From Tillandsia leiboldiana (taxonomy: Eukaryota > Streptophyta > Magnoliopsida > Poales > Bromeliaceae): 64,000 nucleotides of DNA. The notes under the pieces were generated by a model. The model searched no databases. It was not told the DNA's origin and saw only the letters and a program-made list of their open reading frames with translations. Of the stretch, positions 1 through 8,415 are shown piece by piece. The stretch spans positions 23,324,838-23,388,837 of the forward strand of contig CM055067.1 in assembly GCA_029204045.2 (NCBI GenBank), in the 5' to 3' direction. The translations under genes and the position numbers were made by a program. Position 1 is the first letter of the stretch. Each line of letters starts with the position of its first letter.

Positions 1-369
1 GTAGTTGCACCATCCGCTTCTCACAGTCGATAAGCACTTGGTACCTTGAAAGCCAGTCCATGCCCAAAACAACGTCGTACTCCTTTAGGGGAATCACCAC
101 CAAATCCCAAGGGCAAAGCAGTCGCCCTAGCTTAATCGGGCAGGTGGTCACCAAACTGGTCGCCTCCAGTGTCCCACCCGCTGTCTGGACCGTCATACGG
201 CTTTGGAGAGGTGTCTCCTCGAGGTCATGCGAAAACACATAATCGCGAGAAATGAACGAGTGTGTTGCTCCAGTATCAAAGAGGGTTCTAGAACGGGAAT
301 TTGAAACAGAAGTTATACCTGCGAGTACGTCCTCCGGCGGGTCCGATTCCCGGCGGGTCATGGAATAAA
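1..369 (-). pseudogene. Gypsy aspartic protease domain of G1 (partial)
   Basis: The minus strand reads without a stop from about 369 to the window edge. It contains the retropepsin active site LFDTGATHSFIS (codons near 280-245) and the downstream signature GMDWLSRYQVLIDCEK (near 60-15) typical of Ty3/Gypsy protease-RT linkers. The domain would cleave the Gag-Pol polyprotein in the virus-like particle. The frame runs on from the gag zinc-knuckle region to its right, so protease and gag were one polyprotein. The catalytic Asp is intact here, but the upstream gag is broken, so the copy is probably dead. RT is expected further left. Confidence 0.85.
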
Positions 370-422
370 TTCGCCCGCCCGGTTGAGGCTGCCTTTCCTC
401 TTCGCGTCGCGAAGCCGGGGGC

Positions 423-1742
423 CTAGAGGTCGACCCCATAGGAGCTTTCCCCCGCCCCGACAGTTGTGGTGAAGGCGTGGAAGCGGCAGAGGAGGCTGGT
501 CCCATGGCAAGGGGGCAGTTGCGGCGGAAGTGCCCCTGCTTGCCGCAGCGGAAGCAATGATCGACTCTCTGGGGGCAATCCAACACCCCGTGCGCTCCCC
601 CGCAGATCACACAAGGCCTGTCCCTTGGCCTCGACCCTCCCGTAGGTGCGCTCCTTGCTCCCGACTATGACCTCCACCGCTTGGGGGGTCGGCTCCCAGC
701 AGATGACCCCCCCCCCCCCCCCCCCCCCCCCGTAGCTCTGCTGTTGCCGCTTCCTATCTTCATGCTGTGCCGGGGCCTCCCTCCTAGCGTGGGTAACGGC
801 GAACCCGCGCTCTACGACAGTGGCCCGGTCGACCACTTTCTGGAACGTATGCAAGTCAGCGGCTTGAACCACCTCGAAAATATCTCTTCGCAACCCATCC
901 ACGAACAGTTGCGCCTTGTGGGGTTCGTCCCTTATGAAGAAAGGGACGCAATTTGCCAAGCGCACGAATTCGCGCTGATATTCCATAACCGTCTTGCTCC
1001 CTTGCTGAATGTGGTTCAGGTCGTCCTCCAGTTTCTTCTTGACGCTATTTGTGAAGAAGGCCCCAAACAATTCCTGCTTGAACGTCGTCCACGATAGAAG
1101 CACGGTGCCCTTGGTGGGGTCAGGACGCACCGTCTTCCACCATAAACGAGCGTTTCCCTCCAAAAAGTGAACCGCCAGGGGGACGCACTCGGGGTCCTCG
1201 ATGAGTAAGTCCTCGAACAACTTTTCCATCGATCCCACCCACTTTTCGACGACCCAGGGATCAGTCGTCTCCCCCTCGAACGTGGGTGGTTCAAACTTCA
1301 TGAAATCCGCCAGGTTGGCCCGCACTCGTTCTCGCTCCGTCAGTGTAACTGTCCCTTCCCCAGCGGCGGCGGCGGCCGCGGAGGTACTCCCGCCGAGGGC
1401 CCCCGGCGCCGGCCCCGCGGGCGCTGATGCAGGTGCTGCCGTCGGCGCCGTGGTCTGGGTGGATGCTAGCCCGGCCGTTGCTGCCGGTGGAGGGGCTGCC
1501 CCTACCTCAGCCCCTGTCGCTTGCGGTGCTGCGGCCGGTGCAGTTGGCCCCTATGGAGGGGCAGGAGCGACCGGTTGCTGCTGCGTCAGTTGACGCACAT
1601 GTTCCGTAAGGGTCGCCAGCTGCCCCGCCATCTCCCTCAATTGTTGCCGCAGGAGCTGGTTCTCTGCAGCTGTTGATGTCGTCGCATCCGCCCCTACATC
1701 CTCGGCCGACGCTCTGGTTCGGACCATTGTCTGTACAGACAC
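423..1742 (-). pseudogene. Gypsy gag of G1, broken by a nonsense codon and a G25 tract
   Basis: The capsid/nucleocapsid gene begins at an ATG at 1742 or 1727 (MVRTRAS). The N-terminal 60 residues include a short leucine/glutamine heptad stretch (LLRQQLREMAGQLATL). An in-frame TAG near 1551-1553 interrupts it. An Ala/Pro-rich linker follows, then a Retrotrans_gag core (PPTFEGET, ARLWWK, YQREFVRLA) at about 1300-800. At 707-731 a run of 25 G (sense) shifts the frame. Beyond it two zinc knuckles are readable in another frame: CVICGGAHGVLDC (about 577-615) and CFRCGKQGHFRRNC (about 523-562). The core and both knuckles are clearly Ty3/Gypsy. The homopolymer may be real slippage or an assembly error. 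Confidence 0.85.
707..731. repeat. C25 homopolymer inside G1 gag
   Basis: Twenty-five consecutive C on the plus strand (G25 in the gag sense). It encodes poly-Gly in the capsid frame and disrupts the frame leading to the zinc knuckles. Confidence 0.9.
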
Positions 1743-1937
1743 ACCAACAAAAGCTTAGCACTCAACTCCGCTAGAAAGAACCACCGTAATATCGAGAGGG
1801 AAAAGAAAACATTATCTACAAATCCCCTCCCCGATCTCTCACGTCCTAACCCTTAAACCCTGCACATTTCATTTATCCGTAGTTAAGTGTGGTATCTCGG
1901 TGGATGTTGGGCCGTCACTGTTGTGATTAAAGCAAAG

Positions 1938-1949
1938 GCTCTGATACCA
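1938..1949 (-). other. PBS of G1 (initiator tRNA-Met)
   Basis: The minus strand reads TGGTATCAGAGC, complementary to the 3' end of plant initiator tRNA-Met. It lies 8 bp from the LTR end at 1958, with spacer GATTAAGA in sense. The leader from 1743 to 1937 has no ORF. Confidence 0.88.
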
Positions 1950-2254
1950 TCTTAATCTGTCACGCCCCGGGGGTTTTATTTTAGCGGAAACGATGCACCA
2001 AAGTAAGCGTTTGGCGCGTACAAATTTTTTGTTACAAACCTCCCTCCCCGGCGCGTGTCCAGACCCGCCGCATATACAGATTTACTCGAAAATCGGGCAG
2101 AGTCTCCTCTGTATATGCACGGCGTCGCGGCTATTACAACAGTCAAACACAAGCAACCATTTTCCATTTAATCACAACAGCTCGGAGTCTAACTATGCAT
2201 GAAGACTAAAACAATGCCCGTGGCCAGTCAAGTTGAAAGGATAAACTCACAGTT

Positions 2255-2440
2255 TTGAAAGCAGGCCCACACGGCCTCAGGTTTCGAAAACAGTTTGGAA
2301 AACGCCATAAATCCACAGGGTTTGTAGAACGGGCCCACATGACCCAAGGTTTTGAAAACGGTTTTGAAATCCACAAAAATCCACATGGTTTGGAAAACGG
2401 GCCCACACGACCCTAGAATTTTGAAAACGGTTTTCGAAGT
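2255..2440. repeat. Roughly 69-bp tandem repeat in the G1 LTR
   Basis: About three diverged copies, recognised by the phrase GGGCCCACA(C/T)GACC near 2264, 2333 and 2401 and by TTTTGAAAACGGTTT between them. Confidence 0.7.
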
Positions 2441-2673
2441 CCTTTTTATTTTGTTTTCTAGTTGGTTGTTTGGAAAACGGCCAAACGGTGATAATAAAGG
2501 AAACAGTAGTGCATATCCAAACAAAAGTAATCAACATCCACACGACCCCACAAGGGTATCGAGAACCACACAGTAACCTACAATACCAAATGAAATGCAC
2601 GTAAAGTAAAGGAAACGGCAGACTGGGGCTCCCACAGCCCGACTGCTCCCACCTCGGCCTCACCGTCGCCTAC

Positions 2674-2851
2674 TGTGACACCCCCGGAATTTGGATTAGT
2701 CCTCTATATAAATGATATAATAGGACTAAAATCTCTAACCCGGCTATAGCATTTTGGATGGTAGCAAGATCCAAGAGGAACATGAGAGTTAAGCGTGCTA
2801 GAGCTAGAGTAGTTCTAGGATGGGTGACCCCCTGGGAAGTGGGGCGTCACA
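2674..2851 (+). repeat. Cassandra LTR 1
   Basis: 178 bp, starting TGTGACACCCCCGG and ending GGGGCGTCACA. The two ends are imperfect inverted repeats. The 5S-derived segment lies at 2767-2840. Confidence 0.92.
2767..2840 (+). promoter_or_regulatory. 5S rRNA-derived segment (Pol III internal-promoter-like) in a Cassandra LTR
   Basis: The segment matches the plant 5S rRNA gene through the box A region (GTTAAGCGTGCT), the intermediate element (AGAGTAGT) and box C (AGGATGGGTGACCCCCTGGG). A complete 5S gene is absent because the first third is not 5S-like. This is the defining feature of Cassandra. The same segment recurs in every direct LTR of the array, at 52383-52959 and at 61885-62061. Confidence 0.9.
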
Positions 2852-3074
2852 GTTGGTATCAGAGCCATTCACCAGCCGGAAATGTGAGATGAGTCTCGGC
2901 TGAGCCAGGGTTATATAGCGGGTAGAGCGAGGCTCCCCGGCTAATGACCGTTGTGAGTGGAGTGCAGCTCCTCACAAGGTCGGCTAAGGCTAGCGAAGAC
3001 GAGTCTCACATCGCCTGGTGCTTGTGAGTGTGCTTGAGCCTGACGTGGACGTCAGGGCTTAAAGGGGGGAAGAA
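2852..3074 (+). other. Cassandra internal domain with PBS and PPT
   Basis: The PBS TGGTATCAGAGCC is at 2854-2866, two bases after the LTR, and the polypurine tract AAAGGGGGGAAGAA is at 3061-3074. The 223 bp between LTRs have no ORF. They contain direct and inverted short motifs such as GTGAGTGGAGTGCAGC/GCTCCTCAC. Confidence 0.9.
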
Positions 3075-3251
3075 TGTGACACCCCCGGAATTTGGATTAG
3101 TCCTCTATATAAATGATATAATAGGACTAAATCTCTAACCCGGCTATAGCATTTTGGATGGTAGCAAAATCCAAGAGGAACATGAGAGTTAAGCGTGCTA
3201 GAGCTAGAGTAGTTCTAGGATGGGTGACCCCCTGGGAAGTGGGGCGTCACA
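3075..3251 (+). repeat. Cassandra LTR 2 (start of first 727-bp unit)
   Basis: 177 bp, same ends as LTR 1. It is followed by a PBS and an internal domain that stops at about 3429 after GCTTGTGAGTG, lacking its PPT third. Confidence 0.9.
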
Positions 3252-3430
3252 GTTGGTATCAGAGCCATTCACCAGCCGGAAATGTGAGATGAGTCTCGGC
3301 TGAGCCAGGGTTATATAGCGGGTAGAGCGAGGCTCCCCGGCTAATGACCGTTGTGAGTGGAGTGCAGCTCCTCACAAGGTCGGCTAAGGCTAGCGAGACG
3401 AGTCTCACATCGCCTGGTGCTTGTGAGTGT

Positions 3431-3578
3431 ATCCTAGAACTACTCTAGCTCTAGCACGCTTAAGTCTCATGTTCCTCTTGGATCTTGCTACCATCCAAAA
3501 TGCTATAGCCGGGTTAGAGATTTTAGTCCTATTATATCATTTATATAGAGGACTAATCCAAATTCCGGGGGTGTCACA
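3431..3578 (-). repeat. Inverted Cassandra LTR a
   Basis: 148 bp are the reverse complement of LTR positions 1 to about 148. The missing 30 bp remove most of box C. Its outer end (GGGTGTCACA) is joined directly to a fresh PBS (TTTGGTATCAGAGCC), so an inverted LTR occupies the normal upstream LTR position. Confidence 0.9.
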
Positions 3579-3801
3579 TTTGGTATCAGAGCCATTCACC
3601 AGCCGGAAATGTGAGATGAGTCTCGGCTGAGCCAGGGTTATATAGCGGGTAGAGCGAGGCTCCCCGGCTAATGACCGTTGTGAGTGGAGTGCAGCTCCTC
3701 ACAAGGTCGGCTAAGGCTAGCGAAGACGAGTCTCACATCGCCTGCTGCTTGTGAGTGTGCTTGAGCCTGACGTGGACGTCAGGGCTTAAAGGGGGGAAGA
3801 A
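3579..3801 (+). other. Cassandra internal domain 3 (complete)
   Basis: A complete PBS-to-PPT internal domain after the inverted LTR, ending AAAGGGGGGAAGAA at 3801. Confidence 0.88.
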
Positions 3802-3978
3802 TGTGACACCCCCGGAATTTGGATTAGTCCTCTATATAAATGATATAATAGGACTAAATCTCTAACCCGGCTATAGCATTTTGGATGGTAGCAAAATCCA
3901 AGAGGAACATGAGAGTTAAGCGTGCTAGAGCTAGAGTAGTTCTAGGATGGGTGACCCCCTGGGAAGTGGGGCGTCACA
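3802..3978 (+). repeat. Cassandra LTR 3 (start of second 727-bp unit)
   Basis: 177 bp, same ends as LTR 2. It begins the second 727-bp unit and is followed by an internal domain truncated at the same point as in the first unit (about 4156). Confidence 0.9.
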
Positions 3979-4157
3979 GTTGGTATCAGAGCCATTCACC
4001 AGCCGAAAATGTGAGATGAGTCTCGGCTGAGCCAGGGTTATATAGCGGGTAGAGCCAGGCTCCCCGGCTAATGACCGTTGTGAGTGGAGTGCAGCTCCTC
4101 ACAAGGTCGGCTAAGGCTAGCGAGACGAGTCTCACATCGCCTGGTGCTTGTGAGTGT

Positions 4158-4305
4158 ATCCTAGAACTACTCTAGCTCTAGCACGCTTAACTCTCATGTT
4201 CCTCTTGGATCTTGCTACCATCCAAAATGCTATAGCCGGGTTAGAGATTTTAGTCCTATTATATCATTTATATAGAGTACTAATCCAAATTCCGGGGGTG
4301 TCACA
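4158..4305 (-). repeat. Inverted Cassandra LTR b
   Basis: Same 148-bp inverted segment with the same breakpoints as inverted LTR a, so the 727-bp unit was duplicated as a block. A few substitutions separate the two. Confidence 0.9.
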
Positions 4306-4528
4306 TTTGGTATCAGAGCCATTCACCAACCGGAAATGTGAGATGAGTCTCGGCTGAGCCAGGGTTATATAGCGGGTAGAGCGAGGCTCCCCGGCTAATG
4401 ACCGTTGTGAGTGGAGTGCAGCTCCTCACAAGGTCGGCTAAGGCTAGCGAAGACGAGTCTCACATCGCCTGGTGCTTGTGAGTATGCTTGAGCCTGACGT
4501 GGACGTCAGGGCTTAAAGGGGGGAAGAA
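4306..4528 (+). other. Cassandra internal domain 5 (complete)
   Basis: A complete internal domain from the PBS after inverted LTR b to the PPT before the last LTR. Confidence 0.88.
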
Positions 4529-4705
4529 TGTGACACCCCCGGAATTTGGATTAGTCCTCTATATAAATGATATAATAGGACTAAATCTCTAACCCGGCTA
4601 TAGCATTTTGGATGGTAGCAAAATCCAAGAGGAACATGAGAGTTAAGCGTGCTAGAGCTAGAGTAGTTCTAGGATGGGTGACCCCCTGGGAAGTGGGGCG
4701 TCACA
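4529..4705 (+). repeat. Cassandra LTR 4 (right end of array)
   Basis: 177-bp terminal LTR ending GGGGCGTCACA at 4705, followed by the duplicated target CCTAC. Confidence 0.92.
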
Positions 4706-4900
4706 CCTACCTCTCACCCCTGGAGGTACCTGTCACAGAGTGGGTAGTCAGTGACACTATCGTGATGAAAATACTAAAGCAGTAAAGTAATACCAAGCCA
4801 CAACAGTAAGTCTAGCCGGAGCAACCACTCTACTCATGAAGGTAACTCGCAACCACCTGTACCATCTGTGACACCTGTAACCCCTGTAACACCTGTAACA

Positions 4901-5014
4901 CCTGACCTCGTCGGGCACCAATCCCGGCAGGTCCCACACCTGACCTCGTCGGGCACCACTCCCGACAGGTCGCACACCTGACCTCGTCGAGCACCAATCC
5001 CGACAGGTCCCACC
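4901..5014. repeat. 38-bp tandem repeat x3 in the G1 LTR
   Basis: Copies start at 4901, 4939 and 4977 (CCTGACCTCGTCGGGCACCA). Each contains an imperfect stem (CCTG..TCGGG / CCCGACAGG). Confidence 0.8.
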
Positions 5015-5479
5015 GCTCACACCTTGGTGCCTCGAACCCCGCACCTACGGGGGCCCCCACTACGTCACCTCGTGGGTAAACACGGGTCAAAGACCGCCTT
5101 TCCGGAAAAGAGCACCCTTTGCGGTGGCCAGACCGCGGGTGCGCGTGTCGCAACTCGAGCATAGTAACCAAGACACGGGGTAATATAGTAAATCATAGAA
5201 ACCGTCAGCGTTAGTACCGATTAACATGTAATTAATCATCCTTTCCGGAGTAGTAACACTATACTAAGCCTCAAGAGACAACCCACCTTTTCGTTGTCGC
5301 GCTCCTGACCGATGCTAGGTTCTCCCGCGTCTCGGGGTGCCCGCCCGCACCTACACGAACCTGTCATACAGGAGTCAGTAACTCACGACTCCGCAAAGCT
5401 AAAAGAGACTGGAACACCCGACCCCTACCCCTCGCGCACTACCCGCGCGAACGCGCCCGGCCCTGCGCGGCTGGGCGGT

Positions 5480-5670
5480 GTGCCGCCCGTTTGCGGCGCC
5501 GCCCGCATGCGGCGCTGCCCGCATGCGGGCGCACGCGGCGCCGCCCGCGTGCGGCGTTGCCCGCATGCGGCGCCGCCCGCATGCGGGGCGCGCGCCCGGC
5601 CCCGTACCGCCCGCGGGGTTGAGCCGTCCGCATGCGGGGCTGCCCGCACGCGCGGCTCCGCGCGCGCCGG
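5480..5670. repeat. GC-rich CGCATGCG repeat in the G1 LTR
   Basis: Many copies of CCGCATGCGG or CGCATGCGGCG with SphI-like GCATGC cores. Long ORFs in all frames here follow from the lack of A/T-rich stop codons and are not genes. Confidence 0.8.
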
Positions 5671-6330
5671 CTCCGGTGACGGCGCCGACCAACCTCCTCC
5701 CGTTTCCAAGAAAGAACCAAGAATTAACGAAAACCCCAAAATTAAGCTCACCTCGGATTCGTCGGCTAGGGTTGATCGAGGGAGGGATCGTCCGTCTTGC
5801 GTGATTGCTTTCCAAGGGTATCCCGTCGATCTCCTCCCTCCTCGGTCGCGCCGCCTTGGTTCTCCAAACGATCGCTAGGAAGGGGGTGAGATTGAGGAGT
5901 TGGTTCCGCGTTCGGGTGTCGTGCGTCAGGGCAAGGAGGAAAGAGTACGAAGGGGGTTTTCCCAAAACCTAAATTCCCAACCAAATTAATTAGCTGTTTA
6001 AGCGCCATCGGACTGAACCCCAAAATAGAAAAAAAGAGTTGATCTGGGTGCGAACCTGGGTCCGGTCTGCCTCGGTAACCGTGATAGTCGCCTGAACCGT
6101 ACTAAAACTTCCGGAATTTATTCTGGGAGATTCCGGAGTCGGAATCCAAAACCGATTTCGCCGACGTTCTCCGTTTCGCGAGCTTTATTGATTAAAAATA
6201 CCCGCGAGCCCCGACGGTCTGCTCAGAAAACATGAAAAACACAAGTCACCCCCGGATCCCTTATTCGAAAAATGGTTCAAGAACATTCGAAAGAAAGTCC
6301 CGAAAGGCAAATAAACCCACAGTTGCTACA

Positions 6331-6840
6331 AGTGGTCTCGGGGAAGTTGCAAATGGGAGCAAGACCTGTCTGGTCATACAGAGTCCCAAAAAGCGAAGAT
6401 CGTTCCTTCAAGGCTTTGACATTAACATGTCTTTCGCCAATGCATTCCCTGTTCTCAAAATCCTTTATCCTAGCAGAGCTGATAAAGTCTTGTGGAGGAG
6501 GCTGGCTAGCAACTGGTTGCTCAATGGAAATTCCTTGAGCACTCCCTCTCTTGCGAGCAACACTTTTTCTTCTTGTTTTCACAGAAGGTTCTTCCATTGG
6601 AGCTTTGCCCTTTTCAGCAGCAGTAGGCGGAGCCTTTGATGTTTCTGCAGGCGCTTTTCCCTTCGAAGCAGTGGGTGCAGTTGCTTCAACTTGCAACTCA
6701 TCCCAATCGATCTATTCCGTCTTAGATTCCGTATCGGAATCATCTTTAGTTTTCTTCGCCTTCTTAGCCCTCTTGGGCTTGATAGTGTCTCTAGTATGGA
6801 CCATAGTAGCCAGAAGAAAAATGATCCAGGTGATCACCAT
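6331..6840 (-). pseudogene. Env-like ORF of S1, 5' part only
   Basis: The start is ATG at 6840 (MVITWII), homologous to the S2 and S3 env-like starts. A hydrophobic segment (ITWIIFLLATMV) is followed by a Lys/Arg-rich stretch and an acidic Ser/Thr-rich stretch. An in-frame TAG after ESKTE stops it about 43 codons in. Homology resumes with IDWDEL, a Lys/Pro/Ala-rich linker and the conserved block FENRECIGERHVN. It ends at CNFPE, where the G1 LTR begins. Similarity to the S2 and S3 proteins, which carry a Transposase_32-like (putative plant transposon protein) domain, is clear. An alternative start is the second Met, MVHTR. Function is unknown; Sirevirus third ORFs have been called envelope-like. 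Confidence 0.8.
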
Positions 6841-6870
6841 TGCTACTAGTTGCTTGTGAGAAAGGAAATC

Positions 6871-7253
6871 CTGTGAGCAACAACTCAAGAACACGAAAAA
6901 ATTGTTAATTTTCAAAAATTTGGAAAATTGTACCCAAACAATCATTATCGTGTAGAGAGACGAAGAATCAAATTAGTTTTGCAAAAGGAATTTTAAAAAT
7001 AGATCAATCGCATGATTTTGAAAATTTTCCATTATATGCCCTAAAACCGAAATTTTTGAAATTGAAGGCCAAAAATCCGTTTATAATTAGAATACCTAGC
7101 ATATAATCAAAACTAATCTACCCAGAGTTCTTATTTCAAAAGAAATTTGATCAAAAACCATCCATAAACGAGAAAGATACGGAAATTCATCACGTTTTTG
7201 AGGAAGAATATGAAAAACTGTGAAATACCGAGATTTTGATCAATAAAACTTAC
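6871..7253 (-). other. Probable intron in the 5' leader of the S1 env-like gene
   Basis: The minus strand has a donor-like CAA|GTAAGT at 7253 and an acceptor-like TTGCTCACAG ending at 6871, 30 nt before the ATG. The interval is 383 bp, exactly as in S2. There is no ORF and it is A/T-rich, as plant introns are. Inference from splice-site consensus and conservation. Confidence 0.55.
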
Positions 7254-7365
7254 TTGGAATCGAAGAACTTGAGTTTGAAAGCTTCCAAGATGGGTGTATT
7301 CTAGAGAGAGAAGCTCTGGAGACTTTTGAACAAAAGATTGAAGTAAAAGAAATCAAAACCCTTTT

Positions 7366-7495
7366 GTTCTATATAAAACCCTAGCCGCGATCCGGATCAG
7401 TTCGTGATTACGATCCGGATCGGCTACCGCAGAGAATACCTGCGTTCGGGATCCGGATCGGCTTGTCCAATCCGGATCGGCTCCAACTTTTTCTT
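7366..7495 (-). promoter_or_regulatory. Internal promoter-like module upstream of the S1 env-like gene
   Basis: On the minus strand four ATCCGGAT palindromes (about 7490-7388) lie just upstream of a TATA-like TTTTATATAGAAC (about 7378-7370). A CT-rich leader (CTTCTCTCTCTAG) follows. The same palindrome and CCCGAACG motifs precede the LTR TATA box, so this looks like a second, LTR-like promoter. Confidence 0.6.
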
Positions 7496-7539
7496 CAGAA
7501 AAATTCAGAAAAATTCTAGAAAATCCAGAAAAAGATTGT

Positions 7540-8415
7540 AAGCACTTGTGTGTATCAACTTTAAATGAAAATCATCGTTTCATACAACAAGAAATAGATT
7601 ATGCCAAATCTATCAATAACATCCAACAAATGAAACAAAAATCTATAAAAATTAAATCCCTTAAAGTTGAACAACTTCAATTACATCTAACTTGATCTTA
7701 TGAGTAATGCCTTTATCAAATCATCAATTCGGTAAAGAAAATGAAATACAAAGATCAATAGATGTCTAAAATCCCAGATAAGTTAGATAATATATCTAGT
7801 CAATTTATTGAAGAGAGTGGCTCTTTGAGCATCTTTCATTAAAATTCCCACCTTATACCAACCTTGAAATTTTGACAGAGTCAAGTATTTCAACATGCAT
7901 TTTATTTAATCAAACTTGAAAAACCTTGCTTGGTATACATGTGGTAGCTGCACACAGTACTCGGACGACCGAGGTGGTAGCTCTTTCCTCCATGTGGTGG
8001 TAGTTTTCACACTCCTCATTGGGATGTAACTCTTTCCACATCTTTTGAGCATAACACTTTTTCTTTGACTCCCCCTCAATTGGCTATCAATTATTTAAGA
8101 TATAAAGTATTCAGCCAAATATTGATCTCGATTTCATACTTGACTAAACAGTCAAATAAGATAAAAACTATACCAAGAGATCATCGAGAGAGAAATTGAC
8201 TTTGATCAAAACAAAGATGATTTAATTCACATAAATGATCATTGCATCAAATGAATTATTATGATATCCAAAGCATAATAAATTTCTAAACATATAAAAG
8301 AATGCAGTTAAAGTCAATAAAAACTAATGCTCAATTAATGTTCTATGTCTAAGCATAGATAATGAACAAAAACACAAAAACAAAACCTAACCTAAACAAA
8401 AGTTTCAAAAAGAGG
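7540..8415 (-). other. Conserved non-coding block between S1 pol and env module
   Basis: No ORF of note. The block is closely matched at 19690-20560 (S2), 27600-28400 (S4) and 53050-53938 (S3). The core (about 7915-8100) has three TGGTAG(C/T)T repeats, a CTCGG-TCGT-CCGAG stem (sense) and a PPT-like GAGGGGGAGT. Copies in four elements, one without pol, suggest a cis-acting role. Confidence 0.7.

Larger units (their letters stand above)
2674..4705 (+). mobile_element. Cassandra TRIM higher-order array (LTR-int, two palindromic units, LTR)
   Basis: Cassandra elements are small non-coding LTR retrotransposons whose LTR carries 5S rRNA-derived sequence. Here a 401-bp LTR+internal unit (2674-3074) is followed by two 727-bp units (3075-3801 and 3802-4528). 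Each 727-bp unit is LTR, truncated internal domain, inverted LTR, internal domain. A final LTR (4529-4705) closes the array; 401 + 727 + 727 + 177 gives the full 2032 bp. The whole array is flanked by one 5-bp duplication, CCTAC (2669-2673 and 4706-4710), as for a single integration event. It encodes no protein, so mobilisation needs enzymes supplied by other elements. Confidence 0.92.
1..6330 (-). mobile_element. Ty3/Gypsy element G1, 5' part (continues left of window)
   Basis: Read on the minus strand the order is 5' LTR (6330 to 1958), PBS (1949-1938), gag (from 1742), protease (369 to 1), so RT and the 3' LTR lie outside the window. The right edge is placed at 6330 because homology of the neighbouring DNA to a Sirevirus env-like gene begins just beyond it and the LTR then has TG...CA ends. 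The expected 5-bp target duplication is AGTGG (6331-6335), but its partner is out of view. The gag and protease resemble Tekay/Del-type chromoviruses; without RT or a chromodomain this lineage is tentative. A Cassandra array lies inside the LTR. Confidence 0.8.
1958..6330 (-). repeat. 5' LTR of G1 (about 2.3 kb, split by a Cassandra array)
   Basis: In sense the LTR starts TGTAGCAACTGTGGG at 6330 and ends CCCCCGGGGCGTGACA at 1958. Removing the 2032-bp Cassandra array and one 5-bp duplication leaves about 2336 bp. The part next to the PBS holds a roughly 69-bp repeat (2255-2440). The distal part holds a 38-bp repeat and a GC-rich CGCATGCG repeat. Sequence from 5700 to 6330 is unremarkable LTR DNA; ORFs there are chance. 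The right boundary is inferred from TG/CA ends and the break in env-like homology. Confidence 0.65.

Noticed and set aside
1938..1949. tRNA gene fragments at GCTCTGATACCA motifs
   Set aside because: They are 12-base primer-binding sites next to LTR ends, not tRNA genes.
2228..2663. Repeat-containing ORFs near 2.2-2.7 kb
   Set aside because: A roughly 69-bp tandem repeat in the G1 LTR; no domain.
2767..2840. 5S rRNA gene
   Set aside because: Only the internal-promoter two thirds match 5S, inside an LTR with TG/CA ends, PBS and PPT; this is Cassandra.
5312..6023. 188-aa ORFs on both strands
   Set aside because: CGCATGCG repeat inside the G1 LTR.
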